Shown one piece after another: positions 17,190 through 26,545 of a stretch of DNA of 64,000 bases. The stretch is from NCBI GenBank assembly GCA_023423275.1, contig JAFAFW010000096.1:26184-90183 (forward strand), read 5' to 3'. The DNA is from Pseudomonadota bacterium (GTDB lineage: Bacteria > Pseudomonadota > Alphaproteobacteria > Rhizobiales > Hyphomicrobiaceae). How positions within the stretch are numbered: the first letter of the stretch is position 1; each line of letters starts with the position of its first letter. The notes below the pieces were generated by a model. That model was not told where the DNA came from. It saw nothing but the letters and a program-made list of their open reading frames with translations, and ran no database searches. Position numbers and translations under genes: made by a program.

Positions 17190-19481
17190 TCAGGCTGCCA
17201 GCGATCTCCTGCCGTCTTCGGGCACTTTCTTCGGCAGGATCTCGGCAGCAGGCTTCGGCGTACTGAAGTAATAGCCCTGCGCCTCCGTGCAACCGAGCAC
17301 CGCCAGCTCGTCGAGCTGCTGCTGGGTCTCGACGCCTTCGGCAACGGTGGTCATGCCGAGATTCGAAGCCAGCGTCGTGATCGCGCGGATGATGACGGTG
17401 GCGCTATGTTTCTGGCCAAGCGTCTTCACGAAGCTGCGGTCGATTTTGATGCGGCTGATCGGATACATCTGCAGATAGCTGAGAGATGAATAGCCCGTCC
17501 CGAAGTCATCCAACACGATACGGATGCCCAGCGCCTGCAGTTCCTGGAGCTGGCCGATGGTCGTGCCGTCGTGCTGCATCAGAGTCGACTCTGTAATCTC
17601 GATCTCCAGGCGATTGGGCGCCAAACCAGAAGATGCAAGTGCGTTCCTCACGGTATCGACAAGCGTGCCGTCCCTGAACTGGCTCGGTGCAATATTGACA
17701 GCGATCTTCAGGTGAGCGGGTTGGCTCGCCAGCTCCGTGCATGCCGTCTGCAGCACCCAGGCGCCGATCGGCACGATCAATCCGGTTTCCTCGGCAACGG
17801 AAATGAATTCCGCCGGAGAAACGAGGCCACGTTCCGGATGCCGCCAACGCACCAGAGCTTCGAAGCCATTGACCTCCTTCGTCGCAATAGAGACGATCGG
17901 CTGATAGTGGACTTCGAGTTGCTGCTCTTCCAGGGCAACCCGAAGACTGGTTTCGAGCGCATGGCGAGCCTGCACGGAGGCGTGCATGCTCTTATTATAG
18001 AAGCAGAAGCGCCCACGCCCGGCTGCCTTCGCGGCATACAGGGCAAGATCGGCCGCCTTCACGAGATCGGCTGCCGTGCGGGCGTGCTTATGACCCAGGG
18101 CCACGCCGATGCTGGCGCCGACGATGACGCGCAGACCTTCGATGTCGTAGGGCTCCCCGAGGATCTTGACCATGTTCCTGGCGAGTTCCGCGGCGTCATC
18201 GTCGTCGATCAGATCCGCCTGGATGACGGCGAACTCGTCACCACCCAACCTGGCCACGCTGTCATGAGGGCCCAGCGTCGTCTGCAAGCGCTCCGCCACG
18301 TAGGTCAGAAGCCGATCTCCGAGCGGATGGCCGCGGGTGTCGTTGACAAACTTGAAGCCATCGAGGTCGATGAGATGCAGTGCGAATCTCCGGCCGTCCT
18401 GGAAGGAGTCGAATGCCCGGTCTATACCTTCGCTGAACTTCGCGCGATTTGCCAATCCGGTCAGATGATCGTGGCGAGCGATGTGCAGCAGTTCAGCCTC
18501 GTGACGGATCCGGCTGCGCAGCGCCCCGATCACTGCGAACAGCACCAGGATGGAAAGGAACGTCGCACCCGCGACATACTTGCGCCGGTTGCTCTGCCGC
18601 GGACCGTCTTCCATGATGTCACGGCCGGCCACCACGACGGTGAGCGGATAATCTTTGACAGACCGGATCGCCAGGACACGTTGGTGCCCGGAGATTTCTG
18701 CATTGAGCACATCCGTGCCGTCCTGCCCGCCTCGGCTGTCGTCGACCCTTGTAATGTCATGGAGCTTCTGCCCCACGGAATTCGCGTAGATGCCAGTTCC
18801 CGTGCGGATGATGTCATCGGTCCCGATGACCGCAACACCCGTACCACGGCCGAGATTGAGGCCACCGTAGGCGGTCGAGAGGTACGTCGGATCGAGTGAC
18901 AGCACGAGAACGCCACCAAAGCTGCCATCCTTCTTGTAATAGCGGCGCGTAAACTGGACGGACCATTTACCAGAAGCACGACCAACCACCGGCTTGCTGA
19001 TAAACAGCGTATCCTGGTCCGAGTCGACGTGAACTTTATAATGCTCGCGATCACTTAGATCGACCGGCTTCGGCGGATAAAGCATCGCCGTGCTGGTGAT
19101 CATCATGCCTTTGGGATCCATAACCGCCATCTGGACGGTTTTCTCGTCGACGGTGAAATCTTCCTGGAGGAGGCTCGGCCATTCGGCGGTATAGCCGCTG
19201 CGCTCATAACTTTGGCGGAGAAACTTGAGAATGCGATCGATCTCGCTGGCGGTGCGCGAGATGTTTTTTTCGAAAAGCTGCGCCAGGTTCGAGGCTTCCT
19301 GAACGATATCGCGTTCAGCCGCCTTGCGCTCGGTTTCTATATGTTGCCAGACCGCGACCCACACGACGCAGAGCAACACGATGCCAAAGCCAACGGGCTG
19401 CAACAGGATCCGCTTGGAACGCTGCAATGTTCGGTCGGCGATTTTGTATCGATCGGTGGTCATGGCTCGATAAGCGTTCAT
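17190..19481 (-). CDS. Membrane GGDEF-EAL cyclic-di-GMP enzyme with periplasmic PDC sensor
   Basis: The 763-residue protein has a membrane segment (about 28-46), a periplasmic dCache/PDC-type sensor domain (about 60-300; SDREHYKVHV, GRASGKWSVQFTRRY), a second membrane segment (303-322), a GGDEF domain with intact GGDEF at 413-417, and an EAL domain (from about 510) with EAL at 541-543, ITES, DDFGTGYSS, KIDRSF and EGVE motifs. Both catalytic sets look complete. The inhibitory I-site (RxxD) reads GPHD, so the arginine is missing. It may make or degrade c-di-GMP in response to a small extracellular ligand; a role in switching motility is an inference from the nearby flagellar genes. Confidence 0.93.
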   Translation of the reverse strand: MNAYRAMTTDRYKIADRTLQRSKRILLQPVGFGIVLLCVVWVAVWQHIETERKAAERDIVQEASNLAQLFEKNISRTASEIDRILKFLRQSYERSGYTAEWPSLLQEDFTVDEKTVQMAVMDPKGMMITSTAMLYPPKPVDLSDREHYKVHVDSDQDTLFISKPVVGRASGKWSVQFTRRYYKKDGSFGGVLVLSLDPTYLSTAYGGLNLGRGTGVAVIGTDDIIRTGTGIYANSVGQKLHDITRVDDSRGGQDGTDVLNAEISGHQRVLAIRSVKDYPLTVVVAGRDIMEDGPRQSNRRKYVAGATFLSILVLFAVIGALRSRIRHEAELLHIARHDHLTGLANRAKFSEGIDRAFDSFQDGRRFALHLIDLDGFKFVNDTRGHPLGDRLLTYVAERLQTTLGPHDSVARLGGDEFAVIQADLIDDDDAAELARNMVKILGEPYDIEGLRVIVGASIGVALGHKHARTAADLVKAADLALYAAKAAGRGRFCFYNKSMHASVQARHALETSLRVALEEQQLEVHYQPIVSIATKEVNGFEALVRWRHPERGLVSPAEFISVAEETGLIVPIGAWVLQTACTELASQPAHLKIAVNIAPSQFRDGTLVDTVRNALASSGLAPNRLEIEITESTLMQHDGTTIGQLQELQALGIRIVLDDFGTGYSSLSYLQMYPISRIKIDRSFVKTLGQKHSATVIIRAITTLASNLGMTTVAEGVETQQQLDELAVLGCTEAQGYYFSTPKPAAEILPKKVPEDGRRSLAA

Positions 19482-19810
19482 TGGTTGTCTTCGCCAACAA
19501 GACTTATCGCGATTGCACCTAATTGTTTCTTTCTAAAAGGAGGGTTTTTTGAATGCGTTGCGTTGGCTATGGCTAAATATGTGTAAAAATCACAGAGTTT
19601 GCTGACTATCCCTGAAACAGAACCACAAAGATTTCGCAAACATCTGTAGAAAATATTCTGTTCAGAAACCCAATCGCTGGTATTTGCGAATTTACTCAAC
19701 CCTGAATACTTTAAATGAAATAAAACAACCTAAAGTTGCTATTGGCAATCAGCCAAGCAAACGGAACGACAAGCCGCTCTCGATGAGAGCGGCTCGTATC
19801 CGGTTTCAAT
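19482..19810. other. AT-rich intergenic region upstream of the GGDEF-EAL gene
   Basis: This 329-base region holds the promoter of the GGDEF-EAL gene (toward 19482) and, at its right end, the hyuAB terminator hairpin. It is clearly AT-rich (for example TTTAAATGAAATAAAACAACC near 19711). No gene is supported; a 73-codon frame on the minus strand lacks a ribosome site and family features. Confidence 0.6.
19772..19794 (-). terminator. Hairpin terminator after hyuAB
   Basis: AGCCGCTCTC (19772-19781) and GAGAGCGGCT (19785-19794) form a perfect 10-base stem with a 3-base loop, 16 bases past the hyuB stop. On the minus strand the stem is followed by TGTCGTTCCGTTTG, a weak T-rich tail. It is best read as the transcription terminator of the left-running hyuAB unit. 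Confidence 0.75.
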
Positions 19811-21505
19811 CTAATCGTGCTCTTCGGAGGTCAGGCTGACTTTCCCGTCGGCAATATCACGCCGGACCGCCTCCGGATCTCGCGCGGCTGGCGGTCCGTA
19901 GCCACCTGCCCCTGCCGTCTCGATGACCAACCTGTCACCGGGAGCGAGGCGCGTCACGACCTTGGAGGGAATGATCTCTGTCGAGCCATCCGCGCGCGTG
20001 ATCCACGAGCGCGCGCACGCGCCCGGCTCGCCACCGTTCATTCCCGATGCCGGCAGGAAATGACGCTCACCACGATGCGAGAAAGACAATGCGCCCTCGA
20101 CATCGTCCAGAATTTCGAATTCCTTGATCTGGCCGAGCCCTCCGCGCCACGTCCCCGCACCACCGGAATCCCGCTTGAGGCTCCAGCGATTGATGCGGAT
20201 CGGCGCTTCAAGCTCCATGGCCTCGGCAGGCAGATTCATACAGTTCGTGACATCGGCCTCAACGGCATCGACACCATCGCTGCCATTGCCCGCACCGCTG
20301 CCACCCGCAAGCAACTCGCCGGTCACGAAGCTTTCTCCGCTCTTGCGCTGACCACCGAACGCCATGACGAGAAGATGACCACTGTTGGCCGCGGGAACGC
20401 GATCCGGCGCAGCGTTCGCGAGAGCCGCCAGCATCGCGGCACAAATCCGCTTGATCGTCGCCGTGCGCGCATTGACCGGCGCCGGGGAACGCGGATTGAC
20501 GAGGCTCCCCTCCGGCAGGTTGAGCGAGATTGGCCGGAAACAACCGCCGTTGTTCGGTATGGACGGATCGGTAACCGCCCGAACGACGAAGCACGATGCC
20601 GCCAGGCTGCCGGACGGGACACAATTGACCGGGCCGCGCACCTGCGGGCTCGTGCCGGTCAGATCGAAATGGATCGTGCCATCACCCGGCAAGGTGGCCG
20701 TCACCTCGACGCGAATGCGCCGATCGATGTCGATGCCATCATTGTCGAGATACTCCACGTGTTTCCATGTGCCGGCCGGCAACCGCTTCAAGGCGTCGCG
20801 CGTCATTGCTTCGGAACGGTCGAGCAGCAATTGGAATGCCGCCAATATCGTGTTGTCGCCGAGCTTCCTCGCTGAATCGGCGAGGCGCACGGCTGCGATC
20901 TTGCAGGCCGCGACCTGTGCATGCAGGTCACCGAGGAAGATGTCCGGAATGCGCACGTTCTGCCGCAAAATCTTGGTCAGCGTCTCGTCGAAGATACCCG
21001 CCCGCGCCCATTGGACAGCCGGAAGGCGCAGCCCCTCCTGATAGATCTCGGTTGAATCCGTTGGCACCGAGCCAGCCGTTTTGCCGCCGACATCCTGATG
21101 ATGGGTCATGGTGGCGGCAATCGCGATCGGGCGACCACCCGCGAAGACCGGCATGACCACCGCGACATCCGGCAGATGCGTTCCGCCGCAATAAGGATCG
21201 TTGAGGATGTAGACGTCACCCGCCTGCATCTGCTCGACCGGGAACACCCGAAGGATTTCGCCGACGGCCGGGATCAGCGTGCCGAGATGGATCGGAATAG
21301 CGCAAGCCTGCGCCAGCGTCGTGCCATCGAGCGTGAAAATACTCGCGGATGCATCGAGCCCCTCCTTGACGATGGGCGAGCACGAGCTTTTCAGCAGTGT
21401 CGTCTCCATCTCGTCCGCGATGCAATCCAGGCGATGGCGCAGGACTTCGAGCGTCACCGGATCGAAGTTTTTAGTGGGGTTTGGTGCCGTTGCCTCACGG
21501 GTCAT
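19811..21505 (-). CDS. hyuB: Hydantoinase B/oxoprolinase family protein (HyuB)
   Basis: HyuB-type proteins are the second subunit of ATP-dependent N-methylhydantoinases, 5-oxoprolinases and acetone/acetophenone carboxylases. The start is set at ATG 21505, overlapping the hyuA stop by four bases (ATGA), giving 564 residues. Family marks are PVTLEVLRHRLDCIADEM near the N-terminus, LNDPYCGGTHLPDV (about 104-117), MTHHQDVGG, GPVNC and the C-terminal GERHFLPASGMNGG region. The reaction cannot be told from sequence: cyclic amide hydrolysis and ketone carboxylation are both options. Confidence 0.9.
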   Translation of the reverse strand: MTREATAPNPTKNFDPVTLEVLRHRLDCIADEMETTLLKSSCSPIVKEGLDASASIFTLDGTTLAQACAIPIHLGTLIPAVGEILRVFPVEQMQAGDVYILNDPYCGGTHLPDVAVVMPVFAGGRPIAIAATMTHHQDVGGKTAGSVPTDSTEIYQEGLRLPAVQWARAGIFDETLTKILRQNVRIPDIFLGDLHAQVAACKIAAVRLADSARKLGDNTILAAFQLLLDRSEAMTRDALKRLPAGTWKHVEYLDNDGIDIDRRIRVEVTATLPGDGTIHFDLTGTSPQVRGPVNCVPSGSLAASCFVVRAVTDPSIPNNGGCFRPISLNLPEGSLVNPRSPAPVNARTATIKRICAAMLAALANAAPDRVPAANSGHLLVMAFGGQRKSGESFVTGELLAGGSGAGNGSDGVDAVEADVTNCMNLPAEAMELEAPIRINRWSLKRDSGGAGTWRGGLGQIKEFEILDDVEGALSFSHRGERHFLPASGMNGGEPGACARSWITRADGSTEIIPSKVVTRLAPGDRLVIETAGAGGYGPPAARDPEAVRRDIADGKVSLTSEEHD

Positions 21506-23559
21506 GCGGTCTTCTCCAGAACAAGTGCGGCTCCGGCTACGACGGTCGCCTGCCAATCAGCGGGAAGCAGCGTCGTCGAATCCTCCTGCTCGATGATCGC
21601 AGGACCAGCCACGCGCTCGCCGGCCGCGAGCTTCGCGCGCTCGTAGACATTGGCTTTGCAGAATTGCGGCTCACCGCCCGCGAACAGAACCGACCGCTCT
21701 CCCTTCAGCGCCGTTTCCGGAGACGCGCCTGGCGTGCCACCAATGGCGACTTTTGGCTGCCAGACGACGTGTACGGTCCTGAGGTTCACGATCTTCGCCG
21801 GCGCTCCTGTCTTGTGTCCGTTGATCCTTTCGTGCGCGGCTTCGAAAGCGGCATAGAGGTCACCCAGCGGATCGGCCGCGGCGAGATCGAGCGGCACCTC
21901 GATGAAATGACTCTGGCCCATATAGCCGACGTCAGCCAGCGTTCGCCGTTCGCGAACCAGCCCTTCGACATGCTCGGCTTGCATCAGCGCATCGGCGCGC
22001 GCGTCGAGTTCACCGAGAAGCGCGCGAATGCTCGCGAGGTCGGTGGCGGCAAGGGGAGCGTGAAACGCACCCGAAACCTCATGCGCGACGGGAGCCGCCA
22101 GCAGCCCGGCCGCCGCCAGCACACCGGGAAAGCGCGGCACCAGAACGCGGCGAATATCCAGCTCCGCCGCCAGTGCCGTGGCGTGGAGACCGCCTGCTCC
22201 ACCGAGTGGGACCAAGGTGAACTCGCGAGGATCATGACCGCGATTGACCGATACCAGCCGGATCCCATCCGCCATGTGTGCGTTGGCAATCCGGTGAATC
22301 CCGAGCGCCGCCTGCGCAACGGTGATCCCCAAAGGATCGGCGATGGTCTCCTTGATAACCTGGTGAGAAAGCTCCGGCTGCAGTGGCAGCGTTCCACCGG
22401 CGAAGAACACAGGATTCAGATATCCGAGCACGATGGAAGCATCCGTGACCGTTGCTTCCCTGCCGCCGCGACCGTAACAGGCCGGCCCTGGATCGGCGCC
22501 TGCCGACTGCGGACCGACACGCAACCCACCACCGGTATCCAGCCAGGCGACTGATCCGCCTCCCGCACCAAGCGTCGTGACATCCAGCATCGGCACGCGA
22601 ACCGCATAGCCTGCGATCTTCGTCTCCGGCCGTACATCGACACGGCCATCGTTGATGAGAGCGATGTCGCTGGATGTGCCGCCGACATCGATCGTGATCA
22701 GATCACCGTACCCCGCCTCAGCCCCCACGGCCGCACCGCCGAGGGCACCAGCCGCCGGACCGGACAGGAACAGGCGGACGGGACGCTCCCGCGCGACCGA
22801 CGCAGCCGCAAGCCCGCCCCGAGACTGCATGACCTGAAGGGGCGCGGGAACCTTTGCGGCCGCGAGATGTGTTCCCATATTCTCCAGGTAACGATCGACA
22901 GTCGGCTTGATATACGCATCGAAGGCAGTCACGACCGTGCGCTCATATTCGCGAAATGCCGGATCGACTTCCGATGACAGCGAGATCGGAATTCCCGGCA
23001 TCGCGGTTCGCACGCGTGCGGCAACGCGTTGCTCGTGCTCCGGGTTGAGAAAGGAAAACAGCAGCGAGATGGCAACCGCTTCGACATTTTCCCGCTTCAG
23101 CACGGAGATCGCATCGTCGATCGAGCTCTCATCGAGAGGCACGAGCACCTGTCCGTCGGCCGCGATGCGCTCCCGAACCTCGACACGGCGTGACCCCGGC
23201 GCGAGCCATCCTGGTGTTTCGGGCGTCAATCTGAGGTCGTACATCTGGCTGCGGATCTGGCGACCGATTTCGAGAATGTCGCGAAAGCCCTCGGTGGTGA
23301 TGATCCCGACCCGCGCGCCCTTCCGTTCAATGACGGCATTGGTGGCCACGGTCGTTCCATGAGTAAAGCGATGGATCTCGTCGCCCCGCACATCCCAGCG
23401 CCTGGACAGCTCGGTGAGCGCAGCCGCCACCGCCTCGCTCGGGTTGGCGCGCGCCGACGGAACCTTGAAAATCGACGTGCCGCGATGACCGATCGCGATC
23501 ACGTCCGTGAACGTGCCGCCGATATCGATGCCGATATTCGTGCCTTCCTCCGCCCCCAT
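21502..23559 (-). CDS. hyuA: Hydantoinase/oxoprolinase subunit A (HyuA), ATP-binding
   Basis: HyuA is the ATP-dependent actin-fold subunit that phosphorylates the cyclic amide or ketone. The 685-residue product has the N-terminal phosphate loop GIDIGGTFTDV (about 9-19), the central HTHGTT-type segment (HRFTHGTTVATNAVIERKGA), and DLITIDVGGTSSDIALI in the hydantoinase A domain. It starts at ATG 23559 and is coupled to hyuB. The neighbour across the divergent promoter is an acetyl-CoA hydrolase/transferase-type gene, and the nearby carboxylase operon fits a catabolic island. Confidence 0.93.
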   Translation of the reverse strand: MGAEEGTNIGIDIGGTFTDVIAIGHRGTSIFKVPSARANPSEAVAAALTELSRRWDVRGDEIHRFTHGTTVATNAVIERKGARVGIITTEGFRDILEIGRQIRSQMYDLRLTPETPGWLAPGSRRVEVRERIAADGQVLVPLDESSIDDAISVLKRENVEAVAISLLFSFLNPEHEQRVAARVRTAMPGIPISLSSEVDPAFREYERTVVTAFDAYIKPTVDRYLENMGTHLAAAKVPAPLQVMQSRGGLAAASVARERPVRLFLSGPAAGALGGAAVGAEAGYGDLITIDVGGTSSDIALINDGRVDVRPETKIAGYAVRVPMLDVTTLGAGGGSVAWLDTGGGLRVGPQSAGADPGPACYGRGGREATVTDASIVLGYLNPVFFAGGTLPLQPELSHQVIKETIADPLGITVAQAALGIHRIANAHMADGIRLVSVNRGHDPREFTLVPLGGAGGLHATALAAELDIRRVLVPRFPGVLAAAGLLAAPVAHEVSGAFHAPLAATDLASIRALLGELDARADALMQAEHVEGLVRERRTLADVGYMGQSHFIEVPLDLAAADPLGDLYAAFEAAHERINGHKTGAPAKIVNLRTVHVVWQPKVAIGGTPGASPETALKGERSVLFAGGEPQFCKANVYERAKLAAGERVAGPAIIEQEDSTTLLPADWQATVVAGAALVLEKTA

Positions 23560-23750
23560 GCTGCACTCACCCTTTCACGCGTTCCGTCTGATCAGTCCCG
23601 CCCGCTCGAACGGCAACGTCCTATACCGCGCTGCTTCTGTCGAGAGGGTGGAACTGCATGGCTCAGCCTCTGGTCGGGCAAGCCTGAAGCTTGTAGATGC
23701 TCGGGCGTGCCTTGAATCCCTCTCTCGCCGTTCGTAAGGAATCACCCTGC

Positions 23751-25625
23751 GTGGATAAGTTGTGCCTCAAAGATGCAGCGCGATGCGCCGAGGCGATCGT
23801 GAGCCGGGTTGGCCGGGATATAAAGCTTGCCGTGCCGATCGGCATCGGCAAGCCGATCCTTCTGCTGAACGCACTCTACCGCCTGACTGAATCCGACCGC
23901 AGGATCAAGCTCGACATCTTTACCGGCTTGACACTGACGCGGCCGCAATTCCGCAGCACGTTGGAACGGCGCTTTGCGGAACCGATGCTCCAGAGATTGT
24001 TCCCGACCTATCCTGAGCCGGCGTACGTGGCGGCCCTGCGCCGGAACGAGCTGCCGGCAAACATCGGCGTCAATGAGTTCTTTCTGCAGGCCGGCGCATG
24101 GCTGACCAACAAGCGCGTTCAGCGGGACTATACGAGCCTCAACTACGCACACGTCGCCGCTCATCTGGAACGCATCGGGATCAATGTATTCGCGCAGTTG
24201 CTGGCTCCTGGCATCGGCCGCGATGAAAACCGCGTCAGCCTGAGTTCGAACACGGACATCACACTCGATATGGCGCCGTATGTGGACGCATGCCGCCGCA
24301 CCGGCCGGCCCATCGCTGTCGCCGGCGAGCTCAATTCCAACCTGCCGTTCATGCCGGGCGCCGCGTCCATCGCGCGGGACCACTACGATGTCCTGCTCGA
24401 GCCGGAGGGACCGGCTTATGACCTGTTCGCTCCGCCCAAAGAGATCGTGTCGCTCGCCGATTACGCCATGGCGCTCCATGCCGCCACGATGATCAAGGAT
24501 GGCGGGACGCTGCAAATCGGGATCGGCTCATTCTCCGACGCGCTCACACACGCCCTGGTGCTGAGGCACACGAACAACCACGCTTTCCGCGCACTTATCG
24601 AAAAGCTCGGCGAACCGCTGCCGCCGGATGCCGAACTTGAACCCTTTTCACGGGGCCTTTACGGCTGCACGGAAATGCTGGTGGATGGATATCTCACCCT
24701 TCGCCGCGCAGGCATTCTGAGCCGCCGTGTTCCGACGCCGGAGGGAGGAAACGCTCTGCTTCATGCCGGTTTCTTCGTTGGCAATCGGGCATTCTATGAG
24801 GAACTGAGACGGCTGCCGGCGGAGGCCCTGGACGAGATCCGCATGAGCCCGATCTCCTATACCAATACGCTCACCGGCGACGCCAAACGCAAACGAACCG
24901 AGCGCGCCCACGCCCGCTTCGTCAACACGGCGATGACCGCAACACTGCTCGGTGCGATTTCGTCCGACGCCCTGGGTGACGGACGGGTGGTGAGCGGCGC
25001 CGGGGGACAACTCGATTTCGTGACGATGGCACACGAGCTGACGGATGCGCGATCCATCATCGCGGTGCGCAGCACACGCCGGCAGGGGCGTCAGACAACA
25101 TCGAACATTGTCTGGGACTATGCCAATGCGACGATCCCAAGGTCGCTGCGCGATATCGTTGTGACGGAATATGGCATCGCCGATCTCCGCGGCAGGTCCG
25201 ATCGCGATACGATCGCCGCCATGCTGCGCGTCTCAGACACCAGATTTCAGCCGAAGCTGAAGGATCAGGCGCAACGCGCGGGCAAACTCGAGGACACCTT
25301 CCCACTCCCATCGAGCGCTGTCGACAACCGGCCTGAAAAAATCGAGGCCGCCCTGATGCCCGCGCGACGCGAAGGACTGCTGCCGGAGTTCCCACTCGGC
25401 AGCGATATGACCGAGGTCGAGCAGTCGCTGATCGGTCCGTTGTCTGCGCTGAAAGGCGCATCCTATGGCGAGATCGGACGCATGATGGCCGCCGGTCTCT
25501 CCCGCCAAGCTCCCACCTCGGCGGAAACTGCAGCGCTTGATCGGCTGAGCTTGAGTACGCCCGAAAACCTGTCGGATCGCGCCTGGCGTATTCTGGTGCT
25601 TGGAGCGTTGCGCCGCCCAGCCTGA
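23751..25625 (+). CDS. Acetyl-CoA hydrolase/transferase family protein
   Basis: The 624-residue product belongs to the acetyl-CoA hydrolase/CoA-transferase family (class I CoA-transferase fold), which moves CoA between carboxylates or hydrolyses acetyl-CoA. The family's IGIGKPILLLNALYR nucleotide-binding stretch lies near the N-terminus. The C-terminal domain has RMSPISYTN, VSGAGGQLDFVTMA, TSNIVWDYANATIPR and VVTEYGIADLRG, all typical. GTG at 23751 is chosen because TAAGGA lies 10 bases upstream; an ATG at 23697 would add 18 residues. It is about 200 bases longer than the usual 500-residue members, mostly in an inserted middle region. The substrate is unknown. Confidence 0.85.
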   Translation: MDKLCLKDAARCAEAIVSRVGRDIKLAVPIGIGKPILLLNALYRLTESDRRIKLDIFTGLTLTRPQFRSTLERRFAEPMLQRLFPTYPEPAYVAALRRNELPANIGVNEFFLQAGAWLTNKRVQRDYTSLNYAHVAAHLERIGINVFAQLLAPGIGRDENRVSLSSNTDITLDMAPYVDACRRTGRPIAVAGELNSNLPFMPGAASIARDHYDVLLEPEGPAYDLFAPPKEIVSLADYAMALHAATMIKDGGTLQIGIGSFSDALTHALVLRHTNNHAFRALIEKLGEPLPPDAELEPFSRGLYGCTEMLVDGYLTLRRAGILSRRVPTPEGGNALLHAGFFVGNRAFYEELRRLPAEALDEIRMSPISYTNTLTGDAKRKRTERAHARFVNTAMTATLLGAISSDALGDGRVVSGAGGQLDFVTMAHELTDARSIIAVRSTRRQGRQTTSNIVWDYANATIPRSLRDIVVTEYGIADLRGRSDRDTIAAMLRVSDTRFQPKLKDQAQRAGKLEDTFPLPSSAVDNRPEKIEAALMPARREGLLPEFPLGSDMTEVEQSLIGPLSALKGASYGEIGRMMAAGLSRQAPTSAETAALDRLSLSTPENLSDRAWRILVLGALRRPA

Positions 25626-25752
25626 CGCACGCTCAGTCCGGCGATCATCCAGACTTCATCATTTGAGATCGTTCGGTGACGCTGCCGCGTTGCCCGCAAG
25701 GTCGCGCGCTGGCGCAATGCATTCCCTCGGTCTGAAATCTCGCCGACAAGAT

Positions 25753-25772
25753 TGTGAACAATAATGTTGACA
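25753..25772. promoter_or_regulatory. Palindromic operator candidate upstream of the GntR gene
   Basis: TGTGAACA (25753-25760) and TGTTGACA (25765-25772) form an inverted repeat with 7 of 8 positions symmetric around a 4-base spacer. It lies 57 bases upstream of the GntR ATG, where an autoregulatory operator is expected. FCD-type GntR proteins bind short palindromes of this size. No other copy was found in the window. Confidence 0.5.
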
Positions 25773-25828
25773 TATGCAGCGAGACGATTTGATATCGACA
25801 CTGAGGAAACGCAAGAGCGGGCAAGCAA

Positions 25829-26533
25829 ATGTCCGAGAAGGTTGTCGCGCTGCGATCAAAGCAGATCGCGAAAGGCCGCAAACGGCGTCCCAAGCCATCG
25901 AAGCCGGACGTTCTGCAGGTTCTGCGCGAGCGCATCGCATCACAGGATATTCCCCCCGGTTCCAAGCTGCGGGAGAACGAACTCGCCGATGAATTCGGCG
26001 TACCGCGCACGCGCATTCGGGAGGTCTTCGGCGCGCTCGAAAGCCGGGGATTGATCCAGCGGGTTCCCAATCGCGGCGCGGTGGTTTCGCGGCTGGAACT
26101 CGATCAGGTCTTTCAGCTCTATGATGTGCGGGCCGTGCTCGAGGGCCTGTGCGTCCGCTCCGCGACGCAGAACGTGCCGCCAGAAACGTGGCAGGAGTTC
26201 GTCGATCTCTTCGGCGCACCGATGGATGCCTACATCGAGGCAGCCGACTTCGATGCGTTTCTTTCCGTCTACGAGCGCTTCCGCCGCAAGTTCATCGAGC
26301 ACGCGCACAACCCGGTCGCCGCACAGATGCTCGACAGCATCTACGAAAAAACTCACGTCGTGATCCGCCGCATCGTCATCCTGCCGGGTCGCGCGCAGAC
26401 GGGCCTGGGCGAACACCGGGCCACGATCGCCGCCATGCGAGCCGGCGACGCAGAGGGCGCCGAACGTCTCAAACGTGCCAATCTGCAAGGCGCGAAGGAA
26501 TACTTACGCCGCTTCGAAAAATACGTGCTGTAG
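25829..26533 (+). CDS. GntR family regulator, FCD (FadR) type
   Basis: The 234-residue protein has an N-terminal winged helix-turn-helix (about 28-90; LRERIASQDIPPGSKLREN, then RTRIREVFGALESRGLIQR) and a C-terminal helical FCD ligand-binding domain (about 100-230) with the metal-binding-type residues in DVRAVLEGL and GEHRATIAAM. FCD regulators usually repress catabolic genes and respond to carboxylate ligands. It is the first gene of a run of ten genes on the plus strand (to 35330), so it most likely controls the carboxylase and transporter genes. The ribosome site is weak. Confidence 0.92.
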   Translation: MSEKVVALRSKQIAKGRKRRPKPSKPDVLQVLRERIASQDIPPGSKLRENELADEFGVPRTRIREVFGALESRGLIQRVPNRGAVVSRLELDQVFQLYDVRAVLEGLCVRSATQNVPPETWQEFVDLFGAPMDAYIEAADFDAFLSVYERFRRKFIEHAHNPVAAQMLDSIYEKTHVVIRRIVILPGRAQTGLGEHRATIAAMRAGDAEGAERLKRANLQGAKEYLRRFEKYVL

Positions 26534-26545
26534 GGGTGAGGGCAG

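Noticed and set aside
17571..18899. 442-codon open frame on the plus strand
   Set aside because: Entirely opposite the GGDEF-EAL gene, whose catalytic motifs are intact; the translation has no domain and is shadow.
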